DNA of 64,000 nucleotides. Origin: an uncultured Gemmata sp. (GTDB lineage Bacteria; Planctomycetota; Planctomycetia; Gemmatales; Gemmataceae). Under the pieces are notes generated by a model, which was not told the origin of the DNA, did no database searches, and saw only the letters and a program-made list of their open reading frames with translations. The DNA lies in contig CALDUT010000008.1 in the NCBI GenBank assembly GCA_937924775.1, positions 1-64,000 on the forward strand, written 5' to 3'. Numbering within the stretch: position 1 is the first letter of the stretch; every line of letters begins with the position of its first letter. Positions 44,132 to 53,239 of this stretch are shown here, piece by piece. A program made the position numbers and the translations under genes.

Positions 44132-44896
44132 ATGGCCAAAATTGAATTGACCGACGTTTCGATTATCTTCAACGCCCATCCGCAGAAGCGGGTCAGCCTC
44201 AAGGAATACCTCGTTCGTGGATTGTTTCGCCCGTCAGCCAACCCGCCGATGCGGGTTCATGCGCTCACAGGCATCAATCTGGTGGCTCGCGACGGCGATC
44301 GGATCGGGGTTATCGGTCACAACGGTGCGGGCAAAAGCACCCTGTTGAAAACCCTCGCCGGGATCTATCCGCCCACCACCGGTACTCGGATCGTGGACGG
44401 CAAAATCTGCTCGCTCTTTGACATCATGACCGGCTTTGAACCTGAAGCGACCGGGTGGGAGAACATCCTGTACCGCTCGTATTTGCAAGGCGAAACCCCA
44501 CGGAGCATTCGCGGCAAGCTCGATGCCATCGCGGCCTTTTCCGAATTGGGTGACTTCCTCAACATCCCGGTGCGCAACTACTCCGCCGGCATGATGATGC
44601 GGCTGGCGTTCTCCATCGCCACCGCGATCGATCCCGAAGTGCTGCTGATTGATGAAGTGTTAGCCGTCGGCGACCTGGCCTTTCAGACCAAAGCTCAGGC
44701 CCGGATGCGGGAATTGATGCAATCGGCGCGACTCATGGTGATGGTGGCTCACGATCTGGTGTCCATCCGCCAGATGTGTACCCGCGTGCTGTGGATGGCC
44801 CATGGCCAAATCATCCGCAGCGGTCCAACCGATGAGATTGTCGATGAATATGTGGCTGCGATGCACCGCCAAGCCCAGCCCGCCGCCGCGGCCTAA
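44132..44896 (+). CDS. ABC transporter ATP-binding subunit (Wzt/TagH-like, short form)
   Basis: A 254-residue ATPase. Walker A is GHNGAGKSTLLKTLAG; the signature is NYSAGMMMRLAFSIA; Walker B is EVLLIDEVLAVGD, with a switch His in MVAHDLVSIR. The N-terminal extension (NAHPQKRVSLKEYLVRGLFR) and VDGKICSLFDIMTGFEPEAT are features of polysaccharide exporter ATPases. It ends shortly after the ATPase domain and so lacks the C-terminal carbohydrate-binding domain seen in the long Wzt form that reads the glycan terminus. It pairs with the permease 63 nt upstream. Confidence 0.94.
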   Translation: MAKIELTDVSIIFNAHPQKRVSLKEYLVRGLFRPSANPPMRVHALTGINLVARDGDRIGVIGHNGAGKSTLLKTLAGIYPPTTGTRIVDGKICSLFDIMTGFEPEATGWENILYRSYLQGETPRSIRGKLDAIAAFSELGDFLNIPVRNYSAGMMMRLAFSIATAIDPEVLLIDEVLAVGDLAFQTKAQARMRELMQSARLMVMVAHDLVSIRQMCTRVLWMAHGQIIRSGPTDEIVDEYVAAMHRQAQPAAAA

Positions 44897-44967
44897 GAGC
44901 CAGAGCTGTAATCGCTGTTCCAAGAATGAACCTTGATGCCTTGTAAATCCCCGGAGTGAGATAACCT

Positions 44968-46161
44968 GTGCGGGTGCTGTTCAACGGAATCACGCTTCTG
45001 AAACCGCGAACTGGTATCGCCCACGCGGCCGCCCACTTGCATGCCGCCTTGGTGGCGGGCTATCCGGCCGACACCTTCTGGCTGTACCCGGGTACAACAG
45101 TGGCCCGCTTCGCGAGTCGCTGGTTTCGCCATTCCGGCACAACGGCCGACCATGCCCGACCGGAACCCCCGGCTTCCCGCCGACCCCGTCGGTGGCAGCA
45201 ACTGCTCCATACCGCGACTCAAACAGCCTACGCCGCCCACTTTCACACTCTTGCCCGTTGCGGTCGCTTCGATCTTTACCACGAGCCGAATTTCGTGCCG
45301 TTTCGCACCCATTTGCCGGTTGTGCTCACCGTTTTCGATCTGTCGGTGTTGCTTTACCCCCAGTGGCACCCAGCGGAACGGGTGAAAGCCCATGAAGCCG
45401 CGTACCACCGCCGCTTGGCGTTTGCGGAGCATGTGCTGGTGGGTACAGAGGCGGTCCGGGCCGAGGTGCTGAAGTATCTGGCCCTCCCAGCCGACCGGGT
45501 GACGGCCATGTTTTGCGGGGTGAGTCCCTGGTTCCGCCCGCAATCGGCTGATGCGATCGCCGCCGTTCGGGCCAAGTATCAACTGCCGCCGCGGTACATG
45601 TTGCATGTCGGCACGATTGAGCCGCGGAAGAACGTAGGGTTGCTCCTGCGAGTGTTTTGTTCACTGCCAGCAGCACAGCAGCAAGCGTGCCCGCTGGTTC
45701 TGGCCGGCGGCTGGGGGTGGAAAACCGAAGCGGAACGTGAATTGTTCCACACGCAGGCACGCCACCGTGGCGTGCTACACATTGGCTATGTGCCAGATGC
45801 GGACCTCCCGGCTCTGTATTCGGGAGCCGCGGCGTTACTCTATCCGAGCTTTTATGAAGGCTTCGGCATGCCACCGCTGGAGGCCATGGCTTGCGGCACC
45901 GCCGCGGTGACCTCCACAGCCGCCGCCGTTCGGGAAGTTGTGGGTTCGCATGCTCTGACGATCGACCCACACGATGAAGCCGGTTGGCGCAACGTACTGG
46001 GGCGAATTGCCGCCGACCCAGATTTCCTTGCCGACTACCGCCGCCGCGGTTCCACCCATGCCGCGACCTTTACTTGGGAAGCCTGTGCCCACCGCGTGCA
46101 TCGGGTCTACCGCCGCGTCTTGGGTTTGCCAGAAGCCATTGCTTCCCGCCAAGCCGCTTAA
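44968..46161 (+). CDS. GT4-family glycosyltransferase
   Basis: A 397-residue GT-B enzyme of the glycosyltransferase group 1 type. The N-terminal domain starts VRVLFNGITLLKPRTGIAHA and the C-terminal donor domain shows LHVGTIEPRKNVGLLLRVF, HIGYVPDADLPALYSGAAAL and the E-x7-E motif in YPSFYEGFGMPPLEAMACGT. It uses a nucleotide sugar in glycan assembly on the cytoplasmic side. It follows the ABC exporter pair on the same strand, so it probably builds the exported glycan. Acceptor and sugar are unknown. Confidence 0.92.
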   Translation: MRVLFNGITLLKPRTGIAHAAAHLHAALVAGYPADTFWLYPGTTVARFASRWFRHSGTTADHARPEPPASRRPRRWQQLLHTATQTAYAAHFHTLARCGRFDLYHEPNFVPFRTHLPVVLTVFDLSVLLYPQWHPAERVKAHEAAYHRRLAFAEHVLVGTEAVRAEVLKYLALPADRVTAMFCGVSPWFRPQSADAIAAVRAKYQLPPRYMLHVGTIEPRKNVGLLLRVFCSLPAAQQQACPLVLAGGWGWKTEAERELFHTQARHRGVLHIGYVPDADLPALYSGAAALLYPSFYEGFGMPPLEAMACGTAAVTSTAAAVREVVGSHALTIDPHDEAGWRNVLGRIAADPDFLADYRRRGSTHAATFTWEACAHRVHRVYRRVLGLPEAIASRQAA

Positions 46162-46376
46162 TAGCACCGCGATGGCCGCCGCTTGCCACATCAAGCCTGC
46201 AAGAAATGAAGCTCGCCATCGGCCGTTTCGTCGTTCAAAATTCCCCTCCAGATGGTGCCTGATCGGGGTTGTGATACAGTCTCTAGCAGCTGCGAGCCAA
46301 CAGGTTTGGCATCACGCCATCCTTCTGTTCAACGCAGCCGCTCGTGGGCTGACACTTATACGACGCAGTGTAAGTC

Positions 46377-47684
46377 CTAACGGGGGGGCGGCGGCATTTC
46401 GAGGCGGGCATACTCTTCCCACAAAATGGCCAGGCGGTCCTGGGCTGCGGCCAGGGGTAACACCCGGTAACGATCTTGGTCGCATTCGAGCAAACCGCCG
46501 CGGGCCAGCTTGTGGAGGGCATCGAGTACTTCAAAATTCACGGGCGTGTGGAGTAATTCACTCAGGTCACGCTCGATGGCGAAATCGAGTTCTTCCGCGG
46601 TCCAACCGCGGCTCCCAGCGAACCGCCACAGGTAGTAGTAGGCCAGCAGTACTTCCCGGGTTTCCTGCTCTTCGGCTTCGTCCAGAAGCCGGTGCATCAC
46701 GCCGGAATTGTTATCAAGGTTTTGGTAATAAAGACTTTGCGTCAATTGCAGGGCGTAGGTTTGCCGGGCCGATTGGAACGTATACCACGTTTTGTAACCA
46801 TAGCCGGCGATCAGAGCCAAGGGGGTATAAAGCGCCATTAGCACCCCGGTGGTCAGCCCGCCGAGGAGTGACAACAGCGGGAAGGTACTGAGCTTCCACG
46901 CGACGTAGGCGACGGAACTGGCCACGGTTCCGCCGAGTTTGAGGCGGTCGATTTTGGGCATGCGTACCCGCCCGCCGGGCAGGAGCATTTCCACGTCCAT
47001 CTTCGGCATGTCTTTGAACAGTTTGAGAAAGACGCTCTGGGTGTCGGGGTCGGTTCCCAACCGTTTGTGGGGCCGTTGTTTGAAGATGACCGCGACCCGG
47101 CCAAAAGTGGGTATCGGTACGAGTTCTTTCCGCCACAACTTCCACCATGTTCGCCGCACACGGGAACCAATCCCTTCGCCGCGGTAGTACATTTCCATCC
47201 GTTCGAAGGCCTCCCAGGGCACATCCATTTCCAAGCCCCATTCGCTGGCCCCGCGCATGACTTCCTCAATGGCTTTCCGGGTCAGGCGAACGTAGTTGGC
47301 CCGGATCATCAAGCGGTCGAAGGTGTGGAAGAGTTGATCGAGGGCCACGGCCCGTTGCTCGGTGTTGAGGGGAATGAGGGGCTTGGGGTCGGCGTCGGGG
47401 TCGAAGGCGGTGTAGGCCTCTTTGAGCTGCCGGATTTCGCCCTGGTAGAGCGTGTGCAGATGGGCGATGACCGCGGCGGCGAAGCGGCGAAAGGCCGCTT
47501 GATTTTCGGCCGATAGTGGGGGTTCCCCCTTGAAGCCGGGGCGGGAGCAAAGGTACGCGATCAAATCGGCAATCCGAATCGGGATGTAATGCTCGTGAAC
47601 CATCGCTTGCTCATAGTCCCGGACAAGGGGGAAGTGCAGTTCTCGACCACCGTTCGCATTCCGGGATTTCCCCCGCCACCCCAT
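46377..47684 (-). CDS. DUF3754-family membrane protein
   Basis: A 435-residue protein. The conserved block [20 protein letters not shown] followed by [20 protein letters not shown] and two to three membrane helices ([20 protein letters not shown]) is characteristic of DUF3754/TMEM143-like proteins. It has a long helical N-terminal part and a C-terminal domain ([20 protein letters not shown]), rich in Tyr and Leu. ATG 47684 is 14 nt after the kinase stop; Met 28 is an alternative start. The co-transcribed atypical kinase suggests phospho-regulation. Function of the family is unknown. Confidence 0.85.
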   Translation of the reverse strand: MGWRGKSRNANGGRELHFPLVRDYEQAMVHEHYIPIRIADLIAYLCSRPGFKGEPPLSAENQAAFRRFAAAVIAHLHTLYQGEIRQLKEAYTAFDPDADPKPLIPLNTEQRAVALDQLFHTFDRLMIRANYVRLTRKAIEEVMRGASEWGLEMDVPWEAFERMEMYYRGEGIGSRVRRTWWKLWRKELVPIPTFGRVAVIFKQRPHKRLGTDPDTQSVFLKLFKDMPKMDVEMLLPGGRVRMPKIDRLKLGGTVASSVAYVAWKLSTFPLLSLLGGLTTGVLMALYTPLALIAGYGYKTWYTFQSARQTYALQLTQSLYYQNLDNNSGVMHRLLDEAEEQETREVLLAYYYLWRFAGSRGWTAEELDFAIERDLSELLHTPVNFEVLDALHKLARGGLLECDQDRYRVLPLAAAQDRLAILWEEYARLEMPPPPR

Positions 47685-47698
47685 CGCTCTGCCAACGA

Positions 47699-48556
47699 CT
47701 ACTCCTCCAACGACGCCGGATCGTCGAGTTTGGCCGCGGCTTCGTCCGCCAGTTGGTCGAGCCAGCCTTGGATGTGGCTCATCCGTTCGGGCCGTTTATT
47801 GGCATTAGGTTCTAAGCATTGCTGAATCAATTCCGCCAGACCATCGGGCACCATGGGATTGATGGCCTTCACAGGCTTGAGCTGTTCGCGGAACAGTTTA
47901 TTGGTCATAGGCAAGGTATCTTCGCCATGGGCCCAACAGGGGGGCAATTGCAGAGTGACCAACCGGTACATGGTGGCCCCGAAGTTGTAGATATCGGTCC
48001 GTTCGTTGATCAGTTTGTGCGATACCGTTTCTGGGGCCATGTATTCCGGGGTGCCCTGGATGCGGTCTTTGGCTTCCCCGCGAATCCACGCTAAGCCGTA
48101 GTCGATGATCTTCACCCGGGTGCCGCGTTCGTAGATCAGGTTATTGGGTTTCATATCGGCATGAAAAATGCTCTGTTTGTGCATGTGCGTCAGTCCATCG
48201 GCGATGCGTTCGAACACGCGAATGGCCTTGGCCATGGGCAATAGCGGTAACTTGTCCATCGTGGTTCCGGGAACATATTCTAACAATAGCTTGGCTTTCT
48301 TGGGTCCGGAGAACCACCCGCTTTCCACTTCGAAGGCATAAACTTTGACCAGATTGGGATGGTTGAGCCTCTGGCCGACGCGGAATTCGTGTTTCGCCTG
48401 TTCCAGATACTTTAAATCCTCCTTATCCTCGATAGTGACAATCTTCAGGGCGTACTCCATTTCGTCGTCGGCGCGGCGGATGTGTAGAATATGACTGTGG
48501 GCCCCGCGGCCGAGTTCCCCGAGGATAGTAAATTTGCCGATTCGATCGATCGCCAT
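47699..48556 (-). CDS. Atypical Ser/Thr protein kinase with altered catalytic motifs
   Basis: A 285-residue single-domain protein without a membrane anchor. It has a Gly-loop ([20 protein letters not shown]), the VAIK Lys in EYALKIVTI, and [10 protein letters not shown]. The catalytic loop reads [12 protein letters not shown] instead of HRD, keeping the Asp and Asn; the metal motif reads [10 protein letters not shown] instead of DFG, keeping the Asp. GTPEYMAPE is normal. Arg loss in HRD usually means no activation-loop control, so the kinase may be constitutively active or work differently. The start at 48556 begins at MAIDRIGKF; a longer frame to 48739 lacks coding character. It is followed 14 nt later by the DUF3754 gene. 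Confidence 0.88.
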   Translation of the reverse strand: MAIDRIGKFTILGELGRGAHSHILHIRRADDEMEYALKIVTIEDKEDLKYLEQAKHEFRVGQRLNHPNLVKVYAFEVESGWFSGPKKAKLLLEYVPGTTMDKLPLLPMAKAIRVFERIADGLTHMHKQSIFHADMKPNNLIYERGTRVKIIDYGLAWIRGEAKDRIQGTPEYMAPETVSHKLINERTDIYNFGATMYRLVTLQLPPCWAHGEDTLPMTNKLFREQLKPVKAINPMVPDGLAELIQQCLEPNANKRPERMSHIQGWLDQLADEAAAKLDDPASLEE

Positions 48557-48664
48557 CGTAGCACCACTTGCAAGGACGATTCCGAGTCGATGATGGATGA
48601 TAACAAACGGTCGCGGTTCCGGCGTGCCCGCATCAATCGACCATCGTAGCTCATCCTGAGTCTT

Positions 48665-51600
48665 GTGGAAATGAACCTCTCCCTCGACGAACGCACAAAA
48701 CAATACGGCCGGGACATTTTCGCCCGGCTCGACCGGCAAGGTCCATTACCCTTCACCCGGGCGTGGTTGGACGAGAAACTCATGAGCCTCGGCATGCACG
48801 ACCCGGTGCTGAAAGTCCAACTGTTCCGCTTTGTCGATACGTTACCGTACCTCAAAGAGCCCGAGGAAGTTTCGCGGCACCTGCGAGAATATCTGCAGGA
48901 AGCGGAATTGCAATTGCCCCGTTGGGTCCGCTGGGGAATGAAGCTGATCCCACAGGGGGGCTTGTTGGGGCGGCTGTTGGCCTTCCTTGCGCAAAGCGGG
49001 GCGCAGCAGATGGCCCGCAAATTCATTGCTGGCTCCAATGTCGCCGAGGCGATCGACGCGGTGCGACGGTTGCGGCAGCGCCGCTTGGCCTTCACGATTG
49101 ATTTGCTCGGCGAAGCCACCATCACGGAAGTCGAGGCCGATCATGTCCAAAAGCAGTACCTCGAACTGTTGGCCGGGCTGACGCGGGAGGTCAATCGGTG
49201 GCCGGAAGAGCCGATCATCGACCGCGACGACCGCGGACCGATCCCCCGGGTGAACGTATCGGTCAAACTCTCCGCTCTGTACAGTCAGTTCGATCCGATA
49301 GATCCCGAAGGCACGGCCCAGGCGGTCTGCGCGCGTCTGCGGCCGATCCTCGCCTTGGCCCAGCAAACCGGGGCCTTCGTCAATTTCGACATGGAGCAAT
49401 ACAGCTTCAAAGAGACGACTCTGCGTATTTTCCGCGACATTCTCACCGAGCCACCATTTCGTGATTGGCCCCACGTCGGCATCGCGATTCAGGCCTATCT
49501 CAAAGATAGCGACAACGACCTGCGGCAACTGCTCGATTGGGCAAAAAACATCCGCAAAACGCCGGTGGGGATTCGTCTAGTCAAAGGTGCATATTGGGAT
49601 TACGAAACCGTGATCGCGGCCCAGCATCATTGGCCAGTGCCCGTATTCACGCAGAAGTGGCAATCCGATGCCAATTTCGAGAAACTCACGGAATTCCTCT
49701 TGGCCAACGTCGATTGGCTGGTGCCGGCGTTTGGCTCGCACAATATCCGCAGCATCGCCCACGCCATGGCCGTGGCCGAGTCTCTGAAAGTGCCGCCGCG
49801 CCGCTATGAATTCCAGATGCTATACGGCATGGCTGAGCCGATTACCGTGGCGATCCAATCTCTGAACTACCGCGTGCGCATCTACACGCCCTATGGTCAG
49901 TTGCTGCCGGGAATGGCCTATTTGGTTCGCCGGTTGCTCGAAAATTCGTCGAACGATTCGTTTCTCCGGCAAGGTTTTGCCGAAGGTTTATCCGAAGAGG
50001 TGCTGTTGATGAACCCCACCGAGCTGGCCGCTCCGCACCCACCCCCCGCGAACCCACCGGCTGCGGCTGTCTGCGCCGCGGTCGTCCCATCGTCAGCGCA
50101 GGCCGGGCCACCGTCTTCAATCACCTGTTCCCGGTTTACCAACGAACCGCTGACCGACTTCGCCATCGCCGCCAACCGCGAAGCGATGAAAGCTGCTTTG
50201 GCCGATGTCCGTCAGCAGTTCGGTCGTACTTATCCGGTTGTGATAGACAACACCGCGCAGCCGGTGGCAGGCCGGGTGCTGGCGCGGGAAAACCCCTCGC
50301 GGATCGCGGAAATCGTTGGTCGAGTGGCGATGGCAACGCAAGATCAAGCTCGGCAAGCGGTTGCGTCGTGTCTCCGGGCGTTCGACGCCTGGCGGGAAAC
50401 ACCAGTGCGCGAACGCGCGGCATTGCTCCGCCGCACTGCTCAACAATTCCGCACACGTCGCTTCGAGCTGGCCGCGTGGATTGTCCACGAAGTCGGCAAA
50501 CCGTGGCGAGAAGCTGATGCTGATGTCGCCGAGGCGATCGATTTCTGCGAATATTATGCGCAGGAGATGCTCAAACTGGGTGCACCCCAACATCGCGACG
50601 TGCCCGGCGAAGACAACCGCTACTTCTACGAGCCCCGGGGTGTCGCGGTGGTGATTGCCCCGTGGAACTTCCCACTGGCCATCCTCACCGGCATGGCGAC
50701 CGCGGCCCTTGTGGCCGGCAATACCGTGGTGCTGAAACCGGCCGAGCAAAGCAGCGTGGTCGCCGCCAAGCTGATGGAGTGCCTCCAAGCCGCTGGGTTG
50801 CCCCCGGGGGTAGCCAACCTGCTGCCAGGTGCGGGGGAAGAGATCGGCCCGCTATTGGTCACGCACCCAGATGTGGCCCTCATCGCTTTTACGGGTTCGC
50901 TCCAGGTGGCATTGACCATCAATGAACAGGCCGCGAAAACCCCCGGCGGGCAAAACTTCGTCAAAAAGGTCATCGCCGAGATGGGCGGGAAGAACGCCAT
51001 CATCATTGATGCCGACGCCGACCTCGATGAAGCCGTCAAAGGGGTGGTCGATTCTGCGTTCGGCTACAGCGGGCAGAAGTGTTCCGCCGGTTCCCGGGCG
51101 ATCGTTTTGAGTGGCATCTACGACCAATTCCTCCATCGGCTGATCGAAGCGACCAAAAGCCTCGCTGTCAAACCTGCGGACGATCCCGGCTGTGCGGTCG
51201 GCCCGGTGATCGACGCCGAAGCCCGCGACCGCATCCTGCGTTTTATCGCAATCGGCAAAACGGAAGCCAAGCTTGTTCACCAATCGGATGTAGGCTCACT
51301 CGCGGACCAAGGTTACTTCGTTCCTCCCACCATTTTCGCGGATGTTCCTGAAAACGCGACGATCGCCCAGGAGGAAATCTTCGGCCCCGTACTCGCGGTG
51401 ATGCGGGCCCGCGACCTCGAAGAGGCCCTCCGCATTGCCAACAGTACGAAATACGCCCTCACGGGGGGCTGCTACAGCCGCAGCCCCCAGCACATTGAGA
51501 TGGTGAAGCGGAAATTCCGTGTCGGTAATTTGTACATCAACCGCAAATGCACCGGGGCTTTGGTCGATCGCCAACCCTTCGGGGGCTTCAAACTCAGTGG

Positions 51601-51715
51601 CATTGGTAGCAAAGCCGGCGGGCCCGATTACCTGCTGCAGTTCTTGCTGCCCCGCACGATCACCGAAAACCAGATGCGTCGCGGTTTTGCTCCAGAGACG
51701 CATCCTGAGGGCTGA
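48665..51715 (+). CDS. putA: Bifunctional proline dehydrogenase / glutamate semialdehyde dehydrogenase
   Basis: A 1016-residue enzyme that oxidises proline to glutamate. The N-terminal proline dehydrogenase barrel shows VNVSVKLSALYSQFDP, VGIRLVKGAYWDYETV and YEFQMLYGMAEPI. A Pro/Ala-rich linker precedes the P5C dehydrogenase: EPRGVAVVIAPWNFPLAILT, GNTVVLKPAEQSSVVA, IAFTGSLQVALTINEQAA, and FGYSGQKCSAGSRAIVL with the catalytic Cys. The family DNA-binding module of enterobacterial PutA is absent, matching the non-regulatory type common in planctomycetes. GTG 48665 or ATG 48671 is the start. It is divergent from the atypical kinase. Confidence 0.96.
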   Translation: MEMNLSLDERTKQYGRDIFARLDRQGPLPFTRAWLDEKLMSLGMHDPVLKVQLFRFVDTLPYLKEPEEVSRHLREYLQEAELQLPRWVRWGMKLIPQGGLLGRLLAFLAQSGAQQMARKFIAGSNVAEAIDAVRRLRQRRLAFTIDLLGEATITEVEADHVQKQYLELLAGLTREVNRWPEEPIIDRDDRGPIPRVNVSVKLSALYSQFDPIDPEGTAQAVCARLRPILALAQQTGAFVNFDMEQYSFKETTLRIFRDILTEPPFRDWPHVGIAIQAYLKDSDNDLRQLLDWAKNIRKTPVGIRLVKGAYWDYETVIAAQHHWPVPVFTQKWQSDANFEKLTEFLLANVDWLVPAFGSHNIRSIAHAMAVAESLKVPPRRYEFQMLYGMAEPITVAIQSLNYRVRIYTPYGQLLPGMAYLVRRLLENSSNDSFLRQGFAEGLSEEVLLMNPTELAAPHPPPANPPAAAVCAAVVPSSAQAGPPSSITCSRFTNEPLTDFAIAANREAMKAALADVRQQFGRTYPVVIDNTAQPVAGRVLARENPSRIAEIVGRVAMATQDQARQAVASCLRAFDAWRETPVRERAALLRRTAQQFRTRRFELAAWIVHEVGKPWREADADVAEAIDFCEYYAQEMLKLGAPQHRDVPGEDNRYFYEPRGVAVVIAPWNFPLAILTGMATAALVAGNTVVLKPAEQSSVVAAKLMECLQAAGLPPGVANLLPGAGEEIGPLLVTHPDVALIAFTGSLQVALTINEQAAKTPGGQNFVKKVIAEMGGKNAIIIDADADLDEAVKGVVDSAFGYSGQKCSAGSRAIVLSGIYDQFLHRLIEATKSLAVKPADDPGCAVGPVIDAEARDRILRFIAIGKTEAKLVHQSDVGSLADQGYFVPPTIFADVPENATIAQEEIFGPVLAVMRARDLEEALRIANSTKYALTGGCYSRSPQHIEMVKRKFRVGNLYINRKCTGALVDRQPFGGFKLSGIGSKAGGPDYLLQFLLPRTITENQMRRGFAPETHPEG

Positions 51716-51850
51716 AGCGTCACACTAGCTCCAAGACGCAGCCGCCTGCCGAAATCCCCGTGTTCGTCGAGCCAATCCGCTAACAGCAGTCGCGGTGCCG
51801 TCGTCGGGGTGATCGCAGACGGCTCGGGACAACGCATGGTGTTCGCTCAT
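51628..51850 (-). pseudogene. Frameshifted remnant of a TIGR02996-type repeat-companion domain
   Basis: From ATG 51850 the minus strand reads SEHHALSRAVCDHPDD, then needs a one-base shift near 51800 to continue as TAPRLLLADWLDEHGDFGRR. Joined, this matches the short domain with a PDDDxPRLxxADWLEExGD core, which is multiplied in Gemmata relatives at the start of leucine-rich or other proteins. After about residue 40 the similarity ends and the frame runs antisense into putA. It lies 30 nt downstream of the DUF962 gene. A decayed copy is the best explanation; a 69-residue open frame from 51837 covers only the second part. Confidence 0.55.
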
Positions 51851-51880
51851 GCTGGGCTTTGCCGGCGGCGTTCGAGAACC

Positions 51881-52213
51881 TCATGTGGGTGGTGCGGGAG
51901 GGGTAGGCTTCTGGTGCTGTGGCGCGATCGCGACCACCGGCCAACCGAGTAACCGTTTGATCGGAATGAACTCGCCGACATCGTTGCCTTCGATGCGGTG
52001 GCCGATCCATTGTAACAGGTAGCCGCAGACAATCGCTCCCACACACCAATACCACTCCGCCACAAACCACAGCGGCACACCGGCAACCGCTAGGGGGATG
52101 CCGACCATGTGAATCCAGTAGTTCGCCGGGGTTTGGTGCCGCTCCAGCCAGTTCCGCCGGGCCCGCCCAGCTAGCGCCCAGAGTTTGCGAGCCATCGGAA
52201 AGCGATACTTCAT
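51881..52213 (-). CDS. DUF962/Mpo1-like membrane protein
   Basis: A 110-residue protein with two to three membrane helices. The family marks are NYWIHMVGIPLAVAGVPLWF near residue 32 and LLQWIGHRIEGNDVGEF near 66. These resemble Mpo1, a yeast 2-hydroxy fatty-acid dioxygenase whose His residues bind iron; the bacterial role is unproven. The start at 52213 (MKYRFPMARKL) is preferred to 52249 by length, but both are possible. The gene is divergent from rpe. Confidence 0.85.
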   Translation of the reverse strand: MKYRFPMARKLWALAGRARRNWLERHQTPANYWIHMVGIPLAVAGVPLWFVAEWYWCVGAIVCGYLLQWIGHRIEGNDVGEFIPIKRLLGWPVVAIAPQHQKPTPPAPPT

Positions 52214-52369
52214 GCCTGTCAGTTTCTGATCTTGGACGAAAAGTTTCAAGGGGTGGCTTACGTTTGCATGCTCCCTTCCTACGACCGTGGGTCTCGGATT
52301 TCACACACGAAGTTTCCCATTGTCTTTATGGGCAACTTGGCGAATCGGCTTTCATCCGGCAGACTGTCT

Positions 52370-52403
52370 GGAGAGACGATCTGGCGCGGCGATCGTTCTC
52401 TCC
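52370..52403 (+). promoter_or_regulatory. Strong hairpin in the rpe leader
   Basis: ggagagacgatc (52370-52381) pairs with gatcgttctctcc (52391-52403) with one bulged base; a few outer pairs extend it. It lies 90 nt upstream of rpe. It may be a leader structure or a terminator of upstream transcription. Confidence 0.4.
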
Positions 52404-52493
52404 GGGGATGATAACGGGCCAATGGCGGTCGTCCCCGTTCTTGGAGGAGCTCTACGGCTTCGTGCGCCGCTTGGCATTTCTGAGGAAGTGGTT

Positions 52494-53150
52494 ATGATCG
52501 CACCGTCGATTCTGGCAGCGGATTTTGCCCGGTTGGGGGAACAGGTTGGCGAAGTCGCCGACGCCGGGGCCAACCGGATTCACATCGACGTGATGGACGG
52601 CCACTTCGTGCCGAACTTGAGTATGGGTTCGGTGGTCGTCAAAGGTTTGCGACCAGTCACGACACTGCCGTTGGAAGTTCACCTGATGGTGGAAGACCCC
52701 GGCCGCTTCCTCGACGGATTCGTGAAAGCTGGGGCCGATACATTGATTGTTCATCTCGAAGTGCTGCCGGATCCACGGCCGATGATCGAGCAGATCCGCA
52801 GCCTCGGCAAGAAAGTGGGCCTGGCGTTCAACCCGGATATGGCCGTAGAGCGGATCGAGCCGTTTTTGCGAGACATCGATTTGGCGTTGTGCATGACCGT
52901 TTTCCCCGGCTTTGGCGGGCAAGCCTACATTCCGGAAAGCACGCAGCGGATCAAGAAATTGCGGACCATGGTGAATATGCATAACCCGGCCTGCGAGATC
53001 GAAGTGGATGGCGGGATCGACACGCGCACGATCCGCGAAGCGGCCAGCGCCGGGGCCACGGTGTTCGTCGCGGGTACAGCGATCTTTGGTGCGAAAAACG
53101 GCCCGGCCGCTGCCGTGCGGGAGTTGCAGCAGCTGGCGAAAATTGTCTGA
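52494..53150 (+). CDS. rpe: Ribulose-phosphate 3-epimerase
   Basis: A 218-residue TIM barrel that interconverts ribulose and xylulose 5-phosphate in the pentose phosphate pathway. Motifs: IAPSILAADFARLGEQVGEV, IHIDVMDGHFVPNLSMG (metal and catalytic Asp), VHLMVEDPGRFLDGF, TVFPGFGGQAYIPE, and EVDGGIDTRTIREAASAGA. All metal-site residues are present. GAGGAAG upstream supports ATG 52494; the frame is open 69 codons further back but without family similarity. It converges on the third exported paralogue. Confidence 0.97.
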   Translation: MIAPSILAADFARLGEQVGEVADAGANRIHIDVMDGHFVPNLSMGSVVVKGLRPVTTLPLEVHLMVEDPGRFLDGFVKAGADTLIVHLEVLPDPRPMIEQIRSLGKKVGLAFNPDMAVERIEPFLRDIDLALCMTVFPGFGGQAYIPESTQRIKKLRTMVNMHNPACEIEVDGGIDTRTIREAASAGATVFVAGTAIFGAKNGPAAAVRELQQLAKIV

Positions 53151-53206
53151 CTGCGGAGACAACGGCCAGCGCCCCGATCCGGACGCGGTGTTGCGGCGAC
53201 CCTTGA

Positions 53207-53230
53207 CACATTTCCGGTGAAAGGAATGTG
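53207..53230. terminator. Hairpin between convergent genes
   Basis: cacatttcc (53207-53215) pairs with ggaatgtg (53223-53230) with one bulge, between the ends of rpe (+) and the lipoprotein gene (-). It may act in both directions; no T-run. Confidence 0.35.
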
Positions 53231-53239
53231 AGAGTCTGG

